Part shown: piece after piece, positions 36,046 to 46,040 of the stretch
How the letters are laid out: every line of letters starts with the position of its first letter
Numbering within the stretch: position 1 is the first letter of the stretch
Origin: Polynucleobacter parvulilacunae
GTDB taxonomy: Bacteria; Pseudomonadota; Gammaproteobacteria; Burkholderiales; Burkholderiaceae
DNA length: 64,000 bases
Assembly (NCBI RefSeq): GCF_018881715.1
Contig: NZ_JACVPW010000001.1
Coordinates: 521,337-585,336 of the forward strand
Reading direction: 5' to 3'
Notes under the pieces: generated by a model
Told to the model about the DNA's origin: nothing
The model's database searches: none
Seen by the model: the letters and a program-made list of their open reading frames with translations, nothing else
Program-made: the position numbers and the translations under genes

Positions 36046-36426
36046 ATGCCAACAATTAATCAATTAATACGCAAGCCAAGATCCAGGCTGATCGTTAAAA
36101 GCAAGAGCCCTGCACTGGAAAACAGTCCGCAGCGCCGTGGTGTTTGTACACGTGTGTACACCACTACTCCTAAAAAGCCTAACTCTGCGCTTCGTAAAGT
36201 AGCCAAAGTTCGCTTAACCAATGGTTTTGAAGTGATTTCATACATTGGTGGTGAAGGCCATAACCTCCAGGAACACTCAGTAGTGTTGATCCGTGGTGGT
36301 CGTGTAAAGGATTTGCCAGGTGTTCGTTACCACATCGTTCGTGGCTCACTTGACTTGCAAGGTGTTAAAGACCGTAAGCAATCACGTTCCAAGTACGGTG
36401 CTAAGCGCGCTAAGAAAGCCGCTTAA
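36046..36426 (+). CDS. rpsL: 30S ribosomal protein S12
   Basis: 126 residues. S12 lies at the decoding centre and controls accuracy. The [12 protein letters not shown] loop has Lys43 and the [11 protein letters not shown] loop has Lys88, both wild type, so no streptomycin-resistance change is seen. First gene of the str cluster, followed after 150 bp by rpsG. Confidence 0.99.
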   Translation: MPTINQLIRKPRSRLIVKSKSPALENSPQRRGVCTRVYTTTPKKPNSALRKVAKVRLTNGFEVISYIGGEGHNLQEHSVVLIRGGRVKDLPGVRYHIVRGSLDLQGVKDRKQSRSKYGAKRAKKAA

Positions 36427-36576
36427 TAGCAACTTAAAGTATTTGCAGTAAGTCTTCGTTTGTCAGACTTAAAAGACAAGTAAGTGGTTGTTCCGTCTGA
36501 GAATCTTCTTTGATAGTAGGACAACCGGAGCGGGTGATCCAGGTGGATCGCCCCTAACTGAACTGAAGGAGTAGTT
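36427..36576 (+). promoter_or_regulatory. rpsL-rpsG intercistronic region with three hairpins
   Basis: Stems: TAAGTCT/AGACTTA (36449-36455 with 36465-36471), GGTTGTTCC with GGACAACC (36486-36494 with 36519-36526, one bulge), and GGGTGATCC with GGATCGCCC (36532-36540 with 36545-36553, loop AGGT). The last ends about 12 bases before the rpsG Shine-Dalgarno GGAG. In E. coli S7 represses its operon by binding this intercistronic region; a similar role here is inferred. Confidence 0.65.
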
Positions 36577-37047
36577 ATGCCACGTCGTCGTGAAGTTCCC
36601 AAACGGGAAATTTTGCCGGATCCAAAATTCGGCAATGTAGAAGTAGCTAAATTCATGAACGTCCTCATGTTGGACGGCAAAAAATCGGTTGCAGAGCGTA
36701 TCGTTTACGGTGCCTTTGATCACATCGAGAAAAAAGCAAACAAAGAACCACTCGAAGTTTTCTCAACAGCTATGGGCAACGTTAAGCCAATGGTTGAGGT
36801 GAAGAGCCGTCGTGTTGGCGGCGCTAACTACCAGGTTCCTGTTGAAGTTCGCCCGTCACGCCGTTCAGCTTTGGCAATGCGCTGGGTGCGCGAAGCCGCT
36901 AAAAAGCGCGGTGAAAAATCCATGGCTCAACGTTTGGCCAACGAATTATTAGAAGCTGCAGAAGGTCGCGGCGGAGCAATGAAGAAGCGTGAAGAAGTTC
37001 ACCGTATGGCAGAAGCTAATAAAGCTTTCTCACATTTCCGCTTCTAA
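36577..37047 (+). CDS. rpsG: 30S ribosomal protein S7
   Basis: 156 residues. S7 starts assembly of the 30S head and contacts E-site t[22 protein letters not shown] and [16 protein letters not shown] are family signatures. GAAGGAG is the ribosome binding site. It is followed after 27 bp by fusA. Confidence 0.99.
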   Translation: MPRRREVPKREILPDPKFGNVEVAKFMNVLMLDGKKSVAERIVYGAFDHIEKKANKEPLEVFSTAMGNVKPMVEVKSRRVGGANYQVPVEVRPSRRSALAMRWVREAAKKRGEKSMAQRLANELLEAAEGRGGAMKKREEVHRMAEANKAFSHFRF

Positions 37048-37074
37048 TCGCACAGCAAAGAAAAGGTACCAACA

Positions 37075-39177
37075 GTGGCACGTAAAACCCCTATCGACAG
37101 ATACCGCAATATCGGTATCTCTGCGCATATTGACGCAGGTAAGACAACAACAACAGAACGCGTTTTGTTCTACACCGGCGTTAATCACAAAATCGGTGAA
37201 GTACATGATGGCGCTGCAACCATGGACTGGATGGAGCAAGAGCAAGAGCGTGGTATCACGATTACTTCTGCTGCTACTACAACGTTCTGGAAGGGCATGG
37301 CTGGTAATTTTCCAGAGCACCGTATCAATATTATTGATACCCCAGGACACGTAGACTTCACCATTGAAGTTGAGCGTTCAATGCGCGTGTTGGATGGCGC
37401 CTGTATGGTTTACTGTGCGGTAGGTGGTGTACAGCCACAATCTGAAACTGTTTGGCGTCAAGCTAACAAGTATCAAGTTCCACGTTTAGCATTCGTAAAC
37501 AAGATGGACCGTACAGGTGCGAACTTCTTCAAAGTCTATGACCAGATGAAATTACGCCTTAAGGCAAATCCTATCTTGATCCAAATTCCTATCGGCGCTG
37601 AAGAAAACTTCAAAGGCGTTGTTGATTTGGTGAAGATGAAAGCTATCTATTGGGATGAGGCTTCACAAGGTACTAAGTTTACGTACGAAGATATTCCTGC
37701 AGAATTGCAAGCATCCGCCGAAGAGTGGCGCGAGAAGTTGCTTGAAGCAGCTGCTGAAAGCTCAGAAGAGTTGATGGAAAAGTACCTCGGCGGTGAAGCG
37801 TTGACCGAAGAAGAAATCAAAGCAGCATTGCGTCAACGCACCATTGCAAATGAAATTATTCCAATGATGTGTGGAACTGCTTTCAAAAACAAAGGCGTTC
37901 AGGCGATGTTGGACGCAGTAGTTGAATTGCTGCCATCACCATTAGACGTTCCACCAGTTCCTTGTGAATTGGAAGACGGTACACCCACAACACGTAAAGC
38001 CTCTGATGATGAGAAATTCTCAGCATTGGCATTTAAGATCATGACTGACCCATTTGTTGGCCAGCTGATCTTCTTCCGTGTTTACTCAGGTGTAATGAAA
38101 TCAGGCGACACAATCTACAACCCAATCAAGGGTAAGAAAGAACGTGTTGGTCGTTTGTTGCAGATGCATGCAAACGAACGTGAAGAAATTAAAGAAGTGT
38201 TTGCGGGTGATATCGCAGCTGCGGTTGGTCTGAAAGACGCAACTACTGGCGAAACATTATGTGATCCAGATGGCATCGTTATTTTGGAGCGCATGGTATT
38301 CCCAGAGCCAGTGATTTCACAAGCGGTTGAGCCAAAGACTAAGCCAGATCAAGAAAAAATGGGTCTTGCTTTGAATCGCTTGGCACAAGAAGATCCTTCT
38401 TTCCGTGTGAAGACAGACGAAGAATCAGGCCAAACAATTATTTCCGGTATGGGCGAGCTCCACTTGGAAATTTTGGTTGACCGTATGAAGCGTGAATTCG
38501 GTGTTGAAGCAACTGTTGGTAAGCCGCAAGTTGCTTATCGCGAAACTATTCGCAAGGTTTGCGAAGAAGTTGAAGGTAAATTTGTTAAGCAGTCTGGTGG
38601 TCGTGGTCAATACGGTCACGTGGTATTGAAGTTAGAGCCACAAGCCCCGGGCAAAGGTTTTGAATTCGTTGACGCAATTAAGGGCGGTGTAGTTCCACGT
38701 GAATACATCCCTGCAGTTGAAAAAGGCATCATCGAAACATTGAACTCCGGTATTTTGGCTGGCTATCCAGTTGTAGATATCAAAGCAACATTGTTCTTCG
38801 GTTCATACCATGACGTTGACTCCAATGAAAACGCATTTAAGATGGCGGGTTCTATGGCGTTCAAGGACGGTATGCGCAAAGCATCCCCTGTGTTGCTTGA
38901 GCCGATGATGGCTGTTGAAGTTGAAACGCCAGAAGATTTCATGGGTAACGTAATGGGTGATCTCTCATCCCGTCGCGGTATTTTGCAAGGTATGGATGAC
39001 ATTCCAGGCGGCGGTAAGATCGTTCGCGCTGAAGTGCCGTTGGCAGAGATGTTTGGTTACTCAACTGGCTTGCGCTCGTTGACCCAAGGTCGCGCCACCT
39101 ACACCATGGAATTTAAGCATTATTCCGAAGCACCGAAGAACGTTGCTGAAGCAGTTATGGCTGCTAAAGCGAAGTAA
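37075..39177 (+). CDS. fusA: Elongation factor G
   Basis: 700 residues, GTG start at 37075. EF-G drives translocation and, with RRF, ribosome recycling. G1 AHIDAGKT is at 17-24, the DTPGHVDF G3 motif and NKMDR G4 motif are intact, and domains II-V follow at normal length. Next gene is tuf copy 2. Confidence 0.99.
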   Translation: MARKTPIDRYRNIGISAHIDAGKTTTTERVLFYTGVNHKIGEVHDGAATMDWMEQEQERGITITSAATTTFWKGMAGNFPEHRINIIDTPGHVDFTIEVERSMRVLDGACMVYCAVGGVQPQSETVWRQANKYQVPRLAFVNKMDRTGANFFKVYDQMKLRLKANPILIQIPIGAEENFKGVVDLVKMKAIYWDEASQGTKFTYEDIPAELQASAEEWREKLLEAAAESSEELMEKYLGGEALTEEEIKAALRQRTIANEIIPMMCGTAFKNKGVQAMLDAVVELLPSPLDVPPVPCELEDGTPTTRKASDDEKFSALAFKIMTDPFVGQLIFFRVYSGVMKSGDTIYNPIKGKKERVGRLLQMHANEREEIKEVFAGDIAAAVGLKDATTGETLCDPDGIVILERMVFPEPVISQAVEPKTKPDQEKMGLALNRLAQEDPSFRVKTDEESGQTIISGMGELHLEILVDRMKREFGVEATVGKPQVAYRETIRKVCEEVEGKFVKQSGGRGQYGHVVLKLEPQAPGKGFEFVDAIKGGVVPREYIPAVEKGIIETLNSGILAGYPVVDIKATLFFGSYHDVDSNENAFKMAGSMAFKDGMRKASPVLLEPMMAVEVETPEDFMGNVMGDLSSRRGILQGMDDIPGGGKIVRAEVPLAEMFGYSTGLRSLTQGRATYTMEFKHYSEAPKNVAEAVMAAKAK

Positions 39178-39223
39178 TTTATCCACATTAATTTTGAATA
39201 TTGACTAGCTAAAGAAGGCAGAC

Positions 39224-40420
39224 AAAAATGGCAAAAGAAAAATTCGAGCGGACAAAACCGCACGTAAACGTAGGCACCATCGGTCACGTTGACCACGGTA
39301 AAACCACATTGACAGCAGCAATTGCAACCGTGCTTTCTAAAGCATTCGGTGGCGAAGCTAAAGCATACGATCAGATCGATGCTGCTCCAGAAGAAAAAGC
39401 ACGTGGTATTACGATTAATACTGCGCACGTTGAGTATGAGACTGCTAACCGTCACTACGCTCACGTGGATTGCCCAGGACATGCTGACTACGTTAAGAAC
39501 ATGATTACTGGTGCTGCTCAGATGGACGGCGCAATTTTAGTTTGCTCTGCTGCTGACGGCCCAATGCCACAAACACGTGAGCATATCCTCTTGGCACGCC
39601 AAGTTGGTGTTCCTTACATCGTGGTGTTCTTGAACAAGTGCGACATGGTTGATGACGCTGAATTGCTCGAGTTAGTTGAAATGGAAGTTCGTGAGCTTCT
39701 ATCTAAGTACAACTTCCCTGGCGATGACACACCAATCATTCAAGGTTCTGCTAAGTTAGCGCTTGAAGGCGACGAAGGCCCATTGGGTAAAGAAGCCATC
39801 ATGAAATTGGCTGAAGCATTAGACACATACATCCCAACCCCAGAGCGTGCTGTTGACGGCGCGTTCTTGATGCCAGTAGAAGACGTGTTCTCTATCTCCG
39901 GTCGCGGTACTGTAGTTACAGGCCGTATCGAGCGCGGTATCGTTAAAGTGGGCGAAGAGATCGAAATTATCGGTATCAAGCCAACACTCAAGACAACATG
40001 TACTGGTGTTGAAATGTTCCGCAAATTGCTCGACCAAGGTCAAGCAGGCGATAACGTTGGTATCTTGTTACGCGGTACAAAACGTGAAGAAGTTGAGCGC
40101 GGCCAAGTATTGGCTAAGCCAGGTTCAATCACCCCACATACTCACTTTACAGCCGAGGTTTACATCTTGGGTAAAGACGAAGGTGGTCGTCATACTCCAT
40201 TCTTTAACAACTATCGTCCACAGTTCTACTTCCGCACTACGGACGTAACTGGTTCAATCGAGTTGCCAAAAGACAAAGAAATGGTAATGCCTGGTGATAA
40301 CGTAACCATTACCGTAAAACTCATCGCTCCAATCGCGATGGAAGAAGGTTTACGTTTTGCGATCCGTGAAGGTGGCCGTACTGTTGGCGCCGGCGTGGTT
40401 GCAAAGATTTTGGCTTAAGT
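39224..40420 (+). repeat. Direct repeat, tuf copy 2 block
   Basis: Partner of the block at 22428-23624. Confidence 0.9.
39228..40418 (+). CDS. tuf: Elongation factor Tu (copy 2)
   Basis: 396 residues, identical in protein and, as far as read, in DNA to copy 1. It lies 50 bp after fusA in the str cluster. The identical block is 39224-40420; flanks differ at once on both sides, which indicates gene conversion between the two copies rather than a recent segment duplication. Confidence 0.99.
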   Translation: MAKEKFERTKPHVNVGTIGHVDHGKTTLTAAIATVLSKAFGGEAKAYDQIDAAPEEKARGITINTAHVEYETANRHYAHVDCPGHADYVKNMITGAAQMDGAILVCSAADGPMPQTREHILLARQVGVPYIVVFLNKCDMVDDAELLELVEMEVRELLSKYNFPGDDTPIIQGSAKLALEGDEGPLGKEAIMKLAEALDTYIPTPERAVDGAFLMPVEDVFSISGRGTVVTGRIERGIVKVGEEIEIIGIKPTLKTTCTGVEMFRKLLDQGQAGDNVGILLRGTKREEVERGQVLAKPGSITPHTHFTAEVYILGKDEGGRHTPFFNNYRPQFYFRTTDVTGSIELPKDKEMVMPGDNVTITVKLIAPIAMEEGLRFAIREGGRTVGAGVVAKILA

Positions 40421-40454
40421 TTTACTAGTAACAAATATTTAGCGGTTTGCTAAC

Positions 40455-40483
40455 CGGTGACATCAGTGCTGCTGATGTCACCG
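40455..40483 (+). promoter_or_regulatory. Strong hairpin between tuf copy 2 and rpsJ
   Basis: A 12-bp perfect stem, CGGTGACATCAG (40455-40466) with CTGATGTCACCG (40472-40483), loop TGCTG. No T run follows (TGCTCTTTAG), so it is probably a processing, attenuation or weak termination site rather than a full terminator. It lies 52 bases before rpsJ, where E. coli has its L4-controlled S10 leader. Confidence 0.7.
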
Positions 40484-40534
40484 TGCTCTTTAGATGTATA
40501 ACGTGGCAGCACCACAACGCTCTTTGGAATTAAT

Positions 40535-40846
40535 ATGCAAAACCAAAAAATTCGTATTCGTCTTAAAGCATTTGATTACCGTTTAATTGACCAGTCTGCA
40601 GCTGAAATCGTTGATACAGCTAAGCGTACTGGTGCCGTTGTTAAGGGTCCAGTACCTTTGCCAACACGTATTGAGCGCTTTGACATCTTGCGTTCACCAC
40701 ACGTGAACAAGACATCTCGTGATCAATTAGAGATCCGTACCCATCTCCGTTTGATGGATATCGTAGATCCTACAGAGAAAACTGTAGATGCTTTGATGAA
40801 ATTAGACCTCCCAGCAGGTGTAGACGTCGAAATTAAGTTGCAGTAA
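40535..40846 (+). CDS. rpsJ: 30S ribosomal protein S10
   Basis: 103 residues. S10 is in the 30S head and, as NusE, joins NusB at boxA in rRNA antitermination and contacts NusG. The sequence [17 protein letters not shown] and the [16 protein letters not shown] run are typical. Here it is separated from rplC by about 197 bp with its own promoter, so it may be expressed mainly with the str cluster. Confidence 0.98.
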   Translation: MQNQKIRIRLKAFDYRLIDQSAAEIVDTAKRTGAVVKGPVPLPTRIERFDILRSPHVNKTSRDQLEIRTHLRLMDIVDPTEKTVDALMKLDLPAGVDVEIKLQ

Positions 40847-40869
40847 TTTGTTGTTTCCGGTCTTTTTGC

Positions 40870-40898
40870 TTGTCAAGATCGGCATTTCGGGATAGAAT
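40870..40898 (+). promoter_or_regulatory. Promoter before rplC
   Basis: -35 TTGTCA (40870-40875), -10 TAGAAT (40893-40898), spacer 17 bp. Two bases after the -10 comes AAGGCTTC, the same as in the rplN promoter. Confidence 0.75.
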
Positions 40899-41043
40899 CT
40901 AAGGCTTCACTCAATTATTTGGGCGAAAATCTTAGTTTTATCAGCATTAAAAACGTTGTAAGTTATTGATTTAGAAGTACTTTTACTTGTAAATCACTTA
41001 AATTAATTTTGCCGACCAATCGAAGTCGGCGTGGAGCATGAAT
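40899..41043 (+). promoter_or_regulatory. rplC leader with two hairpins
   Basis: Stem 1: 40967-40979 with 40984-40996 (TGATTTA/TAAATCA extended, one mismatch, small loop). Stem 2: GCCGAC (41011-41016) with GTCGGC (41025-41030), ending one base before the GGAG ribosome binding site of rplC. Placement suggests translational or attenuation control of the S10-type operon; mechanism inferred. Confidence 0.6.
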
Positions 41044-41700
41044 ATGAGCTTAGGCTTAATCGGTCGTAAGATCGGCATGACCCGTCTATTTACGGACGAA
41101 GGGGAAGCGATTCCTGTAACCGTAATTGACGTGAGCGACAACAGAATCGCTCAAATCAAGACCCAGGCAACTGATGGCTATGATGCTATCCAGTTGGCAC
41201 ATGGCACACGTAGAGCTACTCGCGTTACCAAAGCAATGGCTGGTCACTTCGCTAAAGCGGGTGTGATGGCTGGTAACGGTCTCAACGAATTTCAATTAGA
41301 TGCTGCAAAAATCGCAGAAATGACACCAGGACAAGTAATTCCTGCTGACACTGCATTTGCTGCTGGCCAAAAAGTGGACGTACAAGGTGTAACGATTGGT
41401 AAAGGCTATGCCGGTACCATCAAGCGCCATCACTTCGCTTCAGGTCGCGCGTCACACGGTAACTCACGTTCACATAACGTGCCAGGTTCTATCGGTATGG
41501 CGCAAGATCCAGGTCGTGTTTTCCCAGGTAAGCGCATGACAGGCCACCTTGGTGACGAAACACGCACTGTACAAAATTTAGTCATCGCACGCATTGATGC
41601 AGAACGCAATCTCATCATGGTTAAAGGCGCTATTCCAGGTGCCCCAGGCGGTAAAGTTATTGTTACTCCAGCGGTGAAGACACCGTTGAAGAAGAAATAA
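41044..41700 (+). CDS. rplC: 50S ribosomal protein L3
   Basis: 218 residues from ATG 41044 ([16 protein letters not shown]). ATG 41038 is in frame, but the GGAG at 41032 is only two bases from it and eight from 41044, so the second is preferred. L3 starts 50S assembly near the peptidyl-transferase centre. rplD follows 11 bp later. Confidence 0.97.
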   Translation: MSLGLIGRKIGMTRLFTDEGEAIPVTVIDVSDNRIAQIKTQATDGYDAIQLAHGTRRATRVTKAMAGHFAKAGVMAGNGLNEFQLDAAKIAEMTPGQVIPADTAFAAGQKVDVQGVTIGKGYAGTIKRHHFASGRASHGNSRSHNVPGSIGMAQDPGRVFPGKRMTGHLGDETRTVQNLVIARIDAERNLIMVKGAIPGAPGGKVIVTPAVKTPLKKK

Positions 41701-41711
41701 GGAGAGCGAAT

Positions 41712-42332
41712 ATGGAACTTAAGCTTCTCCAAGACAACGGTACTTTAGGTGCAGGCGTACAAGCTTCACCAGAAGTATTCGAACGTGAATATAACGAAGC
41801 GTTGGTACACCAAGTTGTAGTGGCCTACCAAGCAAATGCACGTAGCGGTAACCGTGCACAAAAAGACCGTGAGCAAGTTAAGCACACAACTAAGAAGCCT
41901 TGGCGTCAAAAAGGTACTGGTCGTGCACGTGCTGGTATGAGCTCTTCCCCGCTGTGGCGTGGAGGTGGTCGTATATTCCCAAATTCTCCAGAAGAGAATT
42001 TCAGCCAAAAAGTAAACAAGAAAATGTACCGCGCTGGTATGAGATCTATTTTGTCTCAGTTAGCTCGCGAAGGTCGTTTGAATGTAGTTGATCAATTTTC
42101 TCTTGACGCTCCAAAGACTAAAGTTTTAGCTGACAAAGTTAAAGCAATGGGATTGGATTCAGTCTTGATTATTGTTGATCAGGTTAGCGAGAATTTGTAC
42201 TTGGCATCACGTAACTTGCATAAAGTTGCTGTATGTGAGCCACAGCACGCTGATCCATTAGCTTTGGTTCAATACAAAAAAGTATTGGTAAGCAAAGCTG
42301 CGATCGCAAAAATTGAGGAGTTGCTGAAATGA
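41712..42332 (+). CDS. rplD: 50S ribosomal protein L4
   Basis: 206 residues. L4 lines the exit tunnel; the loop [26 protein letters not shown] is the tunnel extension where erythromycin-resistance changes occur and it reads as wild type. In E. coli L4 represses its own operon. It overlaps rplW by 4 bp (ATGA). Confidence 0.98.
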   Translation: MELKLLQDNGTLGAGVQASPEVFEREYNEALVHQVVVAYQANARSGNRAQKDREQVKHTTKKPWRQKGTGRARAGMSSSPLWRGGGRIFPNSPEENFSQKVNKKMYRAGMRSILSQLAREGRLNVVDQFSLDAPKTKVLADKVKAMGLDSVLIIVDQVSENLYLASRNLHKVAVCEPQHADPLALVQYKKVLVSKAAIAKIEELLK

Positions 42333-42643
42333 GCCAAGTCCGTAAAAACGATCACAACCTGATGAGGGTTCTGCTTGGTCCGGTTATCTCTGAAAAAGCC
42401 ACTATGGTTGCAGAGAAAAACGAACAAGTAGTTTTCCAAGTAGCTCGCGACGCAAACAAGAGCGACGTAAAACAAGCAGTTGAATTGCTCTTTAAAGTGC
42501 AAGTTGACTCAGTTCAAATCGTGAATCAAAAAGGCAAGCCTAAGCGCTATGGCCGTTTTGAAGGTCGTCGTGACCACACTAAGAAGGCCTATGTAAGCTT
42601 GAAGCCAGGTCAAGAAATTAACTTTGAAGCGGAGGCGAATTAA
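42329..42643 (+). CDS. rplW: 50S ribosomal protein L23
   Basis: 104 residues. L23 sits at the tunnel exit and docks trigger factor and SRP. The central [20 protein letters not shown] loop is typical. Starts inside the end of rplD, so translation is coupled; 2 bp before rplB. Confidence 0.97.
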   Translation: MSQVRKNDHNLMRVLLGPVISEKATMVAEKNEQVVFQVARDANKSDVKQAVELLFKVQVDSVQIVNQKGKPKRYGRFEGRRDHTKKAYVSLKPGQEINFEAEAN

Positions 42644-42645
42644 TC

Positions 42646-43476
42646 ATGCCTTTGATGAAGACAAAACCGACCTCACCAGGTCGTCGTTCAATGGTCAAGG
42701 TGGTAAATCCTGACCTGCATAAAGGTAAACCTTTTGCAGCGTTGGTGGAGCCACAATTCCAAAAAGCGGGTCGTAACAATAATGGTCACATCACTACCCG
42801 TCATAAGGGTGGTGGTCATAAGCATCACTATCGTGTTGTTGATTTCAAACGCAATGACAAAGATGGCATTCCAGCAAAAGTTGAACGCTTGGAATACGAT
42901 CCAAACCGCAGTGCAAATATTGCATTGATCGTGTTTGCTGATGGTGAGCGTCGCTACATTCTTGCTGCAAAAGGCATGACTGTTGGTCAGGCATTGATGA
43001 GTGGTTCAGAAGCCCCAATCAAGTCTGGTAACAACTTGCCGATTCGCAACATTCCAGTTGGTAGCACTATTCACTGCGTAGAAATCATGCCAGGTAAGGG
43101 TGCTCAAGTTGCCCGTTCTGCTGGTGGTTCTGCAGTATTGCTAGCTCGTGAAGGCGTGTACGCTCAAGTGCGTTTGCGCTCTGGTGAAGTTCGCCGTGTT
43201 CTGATTGACTGCCGCGCCACTATTGGCGAAGTTGGTAACGAAGAGCACAGCTTGCGTGTTATCGGTAAAGCAGGTGCAAATCGCTGGCGTGGTATTCGTC
43301 CAACCGTTCGCGGTGTGGCAATGAACCCAGTAGATCACCCACACGGTGGTGGTGAAGGTAGAACTGGCGAAGGCCGTGTACCTGTATCCCCATGGGGCAC
43401 ACCAACCAAAGGTTATCGTACACGTCGCAATAAGCGTACAACTTCGATGATCGTTCAACGTCGTCAAAAACGTTAA
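42646..43476 (+). CDS. rplB: 50S ribosomal protein L2
   Basis: 276 residues. L2 is needed for subunit joining and peptidyl transfer. The C-terminal [14 protein letters not shown] motif, with the key His, is intact. It lies 2 bp after rplW and 19 bp before rpsS. Confidence 0.99.
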   Translation: MPLMKTKPTSPGRRSMVKVVNPDLHKGKPFAALVEPQFQKAGRNNNGHITTRHKGGGHKHHYRVVDFKRNDKDGIPAKVERLEYDPNRSANIALIVFADGERRYILAAKGMTVGQALMSGSEAPIKSGNNLPIRNIPVGSTIHCVEIMPGKGAQVARSAGGSAVLLAREGVYAQVRLRSGEVRRVLIDCRATIGEVGNEEHSLRVIGKAGANRWRGIRPTVRGVAMNPVDHPHGGGEGRTGEGRVPVSPWGTPTKGYRTRRNKRTTSMIVQRRQKR

Positions 43477-43495
43477 GCGATAAGGATAAATAGAT

Positions 43496-43774
43496 ATGAC
43501 ACGTTCAGCTAAAAAAGGCCCATTTTGCGAAGCCAGCTTAGTAAATAAAGTTGAAGTCGCACAAGCCAACAAAGACAAAAAACCGATCAAAACTTGGTCA
43601 CGCCGTTCAACAATCCTCCCAGACTTTATTGGTCTGACGATTGCTGTACATAACGGTCGTCAACACGTTCCGGTATATGTATCAGAAAACATGGTGGGTC
43701 ATAAGTTAGGCGAGTTTGCCTTGACCCGTACTTTCAAAGGTCACGCTGCTGACAAGAAAGTAACGAAGAAGTAA
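43496..43774 (+). CDS. rpsS: 30S ribosomal protein S19
   Basis: 92 residues. S19 pairs with S13 in the 30S head and contacts A-site t[25 protein letters not shown] and [16 protein letters not shown] are typical. The following rplV start overlaps its Shine-Dalgarno with the rpsS stop. Confidence 0.98.
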   Translation: MTRSAKKGPFCEASLVNKVEVAQANKDKKPIKTWSRRSTILPDFIGLTIAVHNGRQHVPVYVSENMVGHKLGEFALTRTFKGHAADKKVTKK

Positions 43775-43784
43775 GGGGATGATG

Positions 43785-44114
43785 ATGGAAGTTAAAGCTA
43801 TTCACAAGGGTGCCCGCATTTCTGCACAAAAAACACGTTTGGTCGCCGACCAGATCCGTGGTTTGCCGATTGCTCGCGCATTAAACATTTTGAATTTCAG
43901 CCCCAAGAAAGCTGCCTTCATTGTGAAAAAAGTGGTTGAGTCTGCAGTGGCCAACGCTGAACACAATAAAGGTGCTGATATTGATGAGCTCAAGGTTTCA
44001 ACAATTATTGTTGATAAAGGCACCTCCTTGAAGCGCTTCACAGCGCGCGCTAAGGGCCGTGGCAATCAAATTGAAAAACAAACATGTCACATTACCGTGA
44101 CCTTGAGTAACTAA
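43785..44114 (+). CDS. rplV: 50S ribosomal protein L22
   Basis: 109 residues if translation begins at the third of three consecutive ATG codons (43779, 43782, 43785); the AGGGG at 43774 is best placed for 43785, and family members begin [21 protein letters not shown]22 lines the exit tunnel with L4. 8 bp before rpsC. Confidence 0.95.
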   Translation: MEVKAIHKGARISAQKTRLVADQIRGLPIARALNILNFSPKKAAFIVKKVVESAVANAEHNKGADIDELKVSTIIVDKGTSLKRFTARAKGRGNQIEKQTCHITVTLSN

Positions 44115-44122
44115 GGGAAGAT

Positions 44123-44950
44123 ATGGGACAAAAGATAAACCCAACCGGATTCCGACTCGCGGTAACGAAGAATTGGACGTCACGTTGGTATGCAAACAAT
44201 ACTGACTTCGCAAAGATGTTGAAAGAGGACGTAGATGTCCGCATCTATCTCAAGAAGAAGTTGAAGAATGCATCCGTAAGTAAAGTTGTGATTGAGCGTC
44301 CTGCAAAGAATGCACGTATCACTATTTATAGTTCACGTCCAGGCGTTGTAATCGGTAAAAAAGGCGAAGATATTGAAGTGCTCCGCCGCGAATTGCAAAA
44401 ACGTATGGGTGTTCCAGTTCACGTGAATATCGAAGAAATTCGTAAGCCTGAAGTTGATGCACAATTGATCGCTGACTCTATTACTCAACAGTTAGAGAAG
44501 CGCATTATGTTCCGCCGTGCAATGAAGCGTGCAATGCAAAACGCAATGCGTCTTGGCGCTCAAGGCATCAAGATCATGTCATCAGGTCGTTTGAATGGTG
44601 CTGAGATTGCACGTCGCGAATGGTACCGTGAAGGTCGCGTTCCACTTCATACATTGAAGGCTGATATTGATTACGCAACTTCCGAGGCTGAAACTACATA
44701 CGGCATCATCGGTGTAAAAGTTTGGGTATACAAAGGCGACACATTGGGTCGTGGTGCAGAAGCTCAAGTTTCTGCACAAGCTGCCGAACCAGCTGCCGAA
44801 GAAAAGAAAACTCGTCGTGCTCCAAGCAAGACAGCTGCTCGTAAACCAGCTGCTGGCACAGACAAGCCATTAGTTGCTGCTAAACCAGCAGTAAAGCGTG
44901 TGCGTAAGGTTGAAACACCAGCCGCAGATACGCAGAAGTCAGGAGAGTAA
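44123..44950 (+). CDS. rpsC: 30S ribosomal protein S3 with basic tail
   Basis: 275 residues against 233 in E. coli. S3 forms the mRNA entry pore; the KH domain with [11 protein letters not shown] is clear. The last 60 or so residues (from about 215) are an Ala/Lys/Pro/Arg-rich tail ([18 protein letters not shown] and on) at the mRNA entry side; shorter tails occur in related Burkholderiales. 2 bp before rplP. Confidence 0.97.
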   Translation: MGQKINPTGFRLAVTKNWTSRWYANNTDFAKMLKEDVDVRIYLKKKLKNASVSKVVIERPAKNARITIYSSRPGVVIGKKGEDIEVLRRELQKRMGVPVHVNIEEIRKPEVDAQLIADSITQQLEKRIMFRRAMKRAMQNAMRLGAQGIKIMSSGRLNGAEIARREWYREGRVPLHTLKADIDYATSEAETTYGIIGVKVWVYKGDTLGRGAEAQVSAQAAEPAAEEKKTRRAPSKTAARKPAAGTDKPLVAAKPAVKRVRKVETPAADTQKSGE

Positions 44951-44952
44951 GC

Positions 44953-45366
44953 ATGCTACAACCAAAGCGTCGCAAGTATCGTAAGGAACAAAAAGGCCGT
45001 AACACTGGCGTGGCAACACGTGGTAGTTCTGTAGCCTTTGGTGACTTTGGATTGAAGGCCGTTGGCCGTGGTCGTTTGACTGCGCGTCAAATTGAGTCTG
45101 CACGTCGTGCAATGACTCGTCACATTAAACGTGGTGGCCGTATTTGGATTCGCATTTTCCCAGATAAGCCAATTTCACAAAAACCTGCTGAAGTACGTAT
45201 GGGTAACGGTAAAGGTAATCCAGAGTACTACGTAGCTGAAATTCAACCAGGCAAGGTGCTCTACGAGATGGACGGTGTTGACGAGCAATTGGCGCGCGAA
45301 GCTTTCAAGCTTGCTGCTGCTAAGTTGCCTTTACAGACCACTTTCGTGATTCGCCACTTAGGTTGA
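44953..45366 (+). CDS. rplP: 50S ribosomal protein L16
   Basis: 137 residues. L16 positions A-site tRNA on the 50S. It begins [19 protein letters not shown] and has the [17 protein letters not shown] motif. rpmC begins 14 bp after its stop. Confidence 0.98.
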   Translation: MLQPKRRKYRKEQKGRNTGVATRGSSVAFGDFGLKAVGRGRLTARQIESARRAMTRHIKRGGRIWIRIFPDKPISQKPAEVRMGNGKGNPEYYVAEIQPGKVLYEMDGVDEQLAREAFKLAAAKLPLQTTFVIRHLG

Positions 45367-45380
45367 TCGGGATAGAGATT

Positions 45381-45575
45381 ATGAAAAATACAGAATTAGC
45401 TTCAAAAGATCTGAATGCTTTAAATGCAGAGTTAACCGAGTTGCTTAAGACCGGTTTCAAGCTTCGCATGCAAAAAGGCACTCAGCAACTCACAAATACC
45501 AGCCAATTGGGTAAAAATAAGCGCGACATCGCTCGTGTGAAGACTTTTATCGCCCAAAAGACTGCACAGAAATAA
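45381..45575 (+). CDS. rpmC: 50S ribosomal protein L29
   Basis: 64 residues from ATG 45381; a TTG at 45363 overlapping rplP would add six residues unlike the family. L29 borders the tunnel exit. It has the two-helix pattern with [15 protein letters not shown]. Confidence 0.95.
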   Translation: MKNTELASKDLNALNAELTELLKTGFKLRMQKGTQQLTNTSQLGKNKRDIARVKTFIAQKTAQK

Positions 45576-45587
45576 GGAAAAAGGGAT

Positions 45588-45857
45588 ATGACAGAATTAT
45601 CTAAACCCTTGCGCCGTACCCTTGTGGGACGCGTTGTTAGCGACAAAATGCAAAAAACTGTGACGGTTTTGGTTGAGCGTCAAGTTAAGCATCCAGTGAT
45701 TGGTAAGTACGTTGGCCAATCCAAAAAGTACCATGCTCATGACGAAGCTGGCACATACAAGATGGGTGATACCGTTGAAATTGCTGAATCTAAGCCAATT
45801 TCACGTACTAAATCTTGGGTTGTGACCCGTTTAGTTGAAGCTTCAAAGGGTATTTAA
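45588..45857 (+). CDS. rpsQ: 30S ribosomal protein S17
   Basis: 89 residues. S17 is a primary 16S-binding OB-fold protein; [22 protein letters not shown] is typical. Last gene of the S10-type unit; the next 183 bp hold a promoter and leader. Confidence 0.98.
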   Translation: MTELSKPLRRTLVGRVVSDKMQKTVTVLVERQVKHPVIGKYVGQSKKYHAHDEAGTYKMGDTVEIAESKPISRTKSWVVTRLVEASKGI

Positions 45858-45886
45858 AGAAATATTAGGGATTTTGGCGAAATTTC

Positions 45887-45916
45887 TTGCCAAATCCCTG
45901 TTTTACGTAGTAGAAT
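45887..45916 (+). promoter_or_regulatory. Promoter before rplN (spc operon)
   Basis: -35 TTGCCA (45887-45892), -10 TAGAAT (45911-45916), spacer 18 bp. TAGAAT-NN-AAGGCTTC is shared with the rplC promoter. Confidence 0.7.
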
Positions 45917-46040
45917 AGAAGGCTTCTCTGGTTTTATTAGAGAAGCAGTGTTTTTCATTAATTCCGGGTTTTAACTTTCGTTAAAGCCCATAGACGGAAC
46001 CAAGACTGTTTGCCTTTGGCCAATAAGTTGGGGATTAGAA
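45917..46040 (+). promoter_or_regulatory. rplN leader with two hairpins
   Basis: Stem 1: GCTTCTCT (45922-45929) with AGAGAAGC (45939-45946), then GTGTTTTT, terminator-like though right at the expected transcript start. Stem 2: 45966-45975 with 45980-45989 (GGGTTTTAAC with GTTAAAGCCC, one wobble, loop TTTC). The first may end transcripts from rpsQ, or attenuate the spc transcript. Confidence 0.6.

Noticed and set aside
39179..39187. A perfect DnaA box TTATCCACA between fusA and tuf copy 2
   Set aside because: A single 9-mer is expected about once by chance in two windows of this size, there is no cluster around it, and the site lies in an ordinary intergenic gap.
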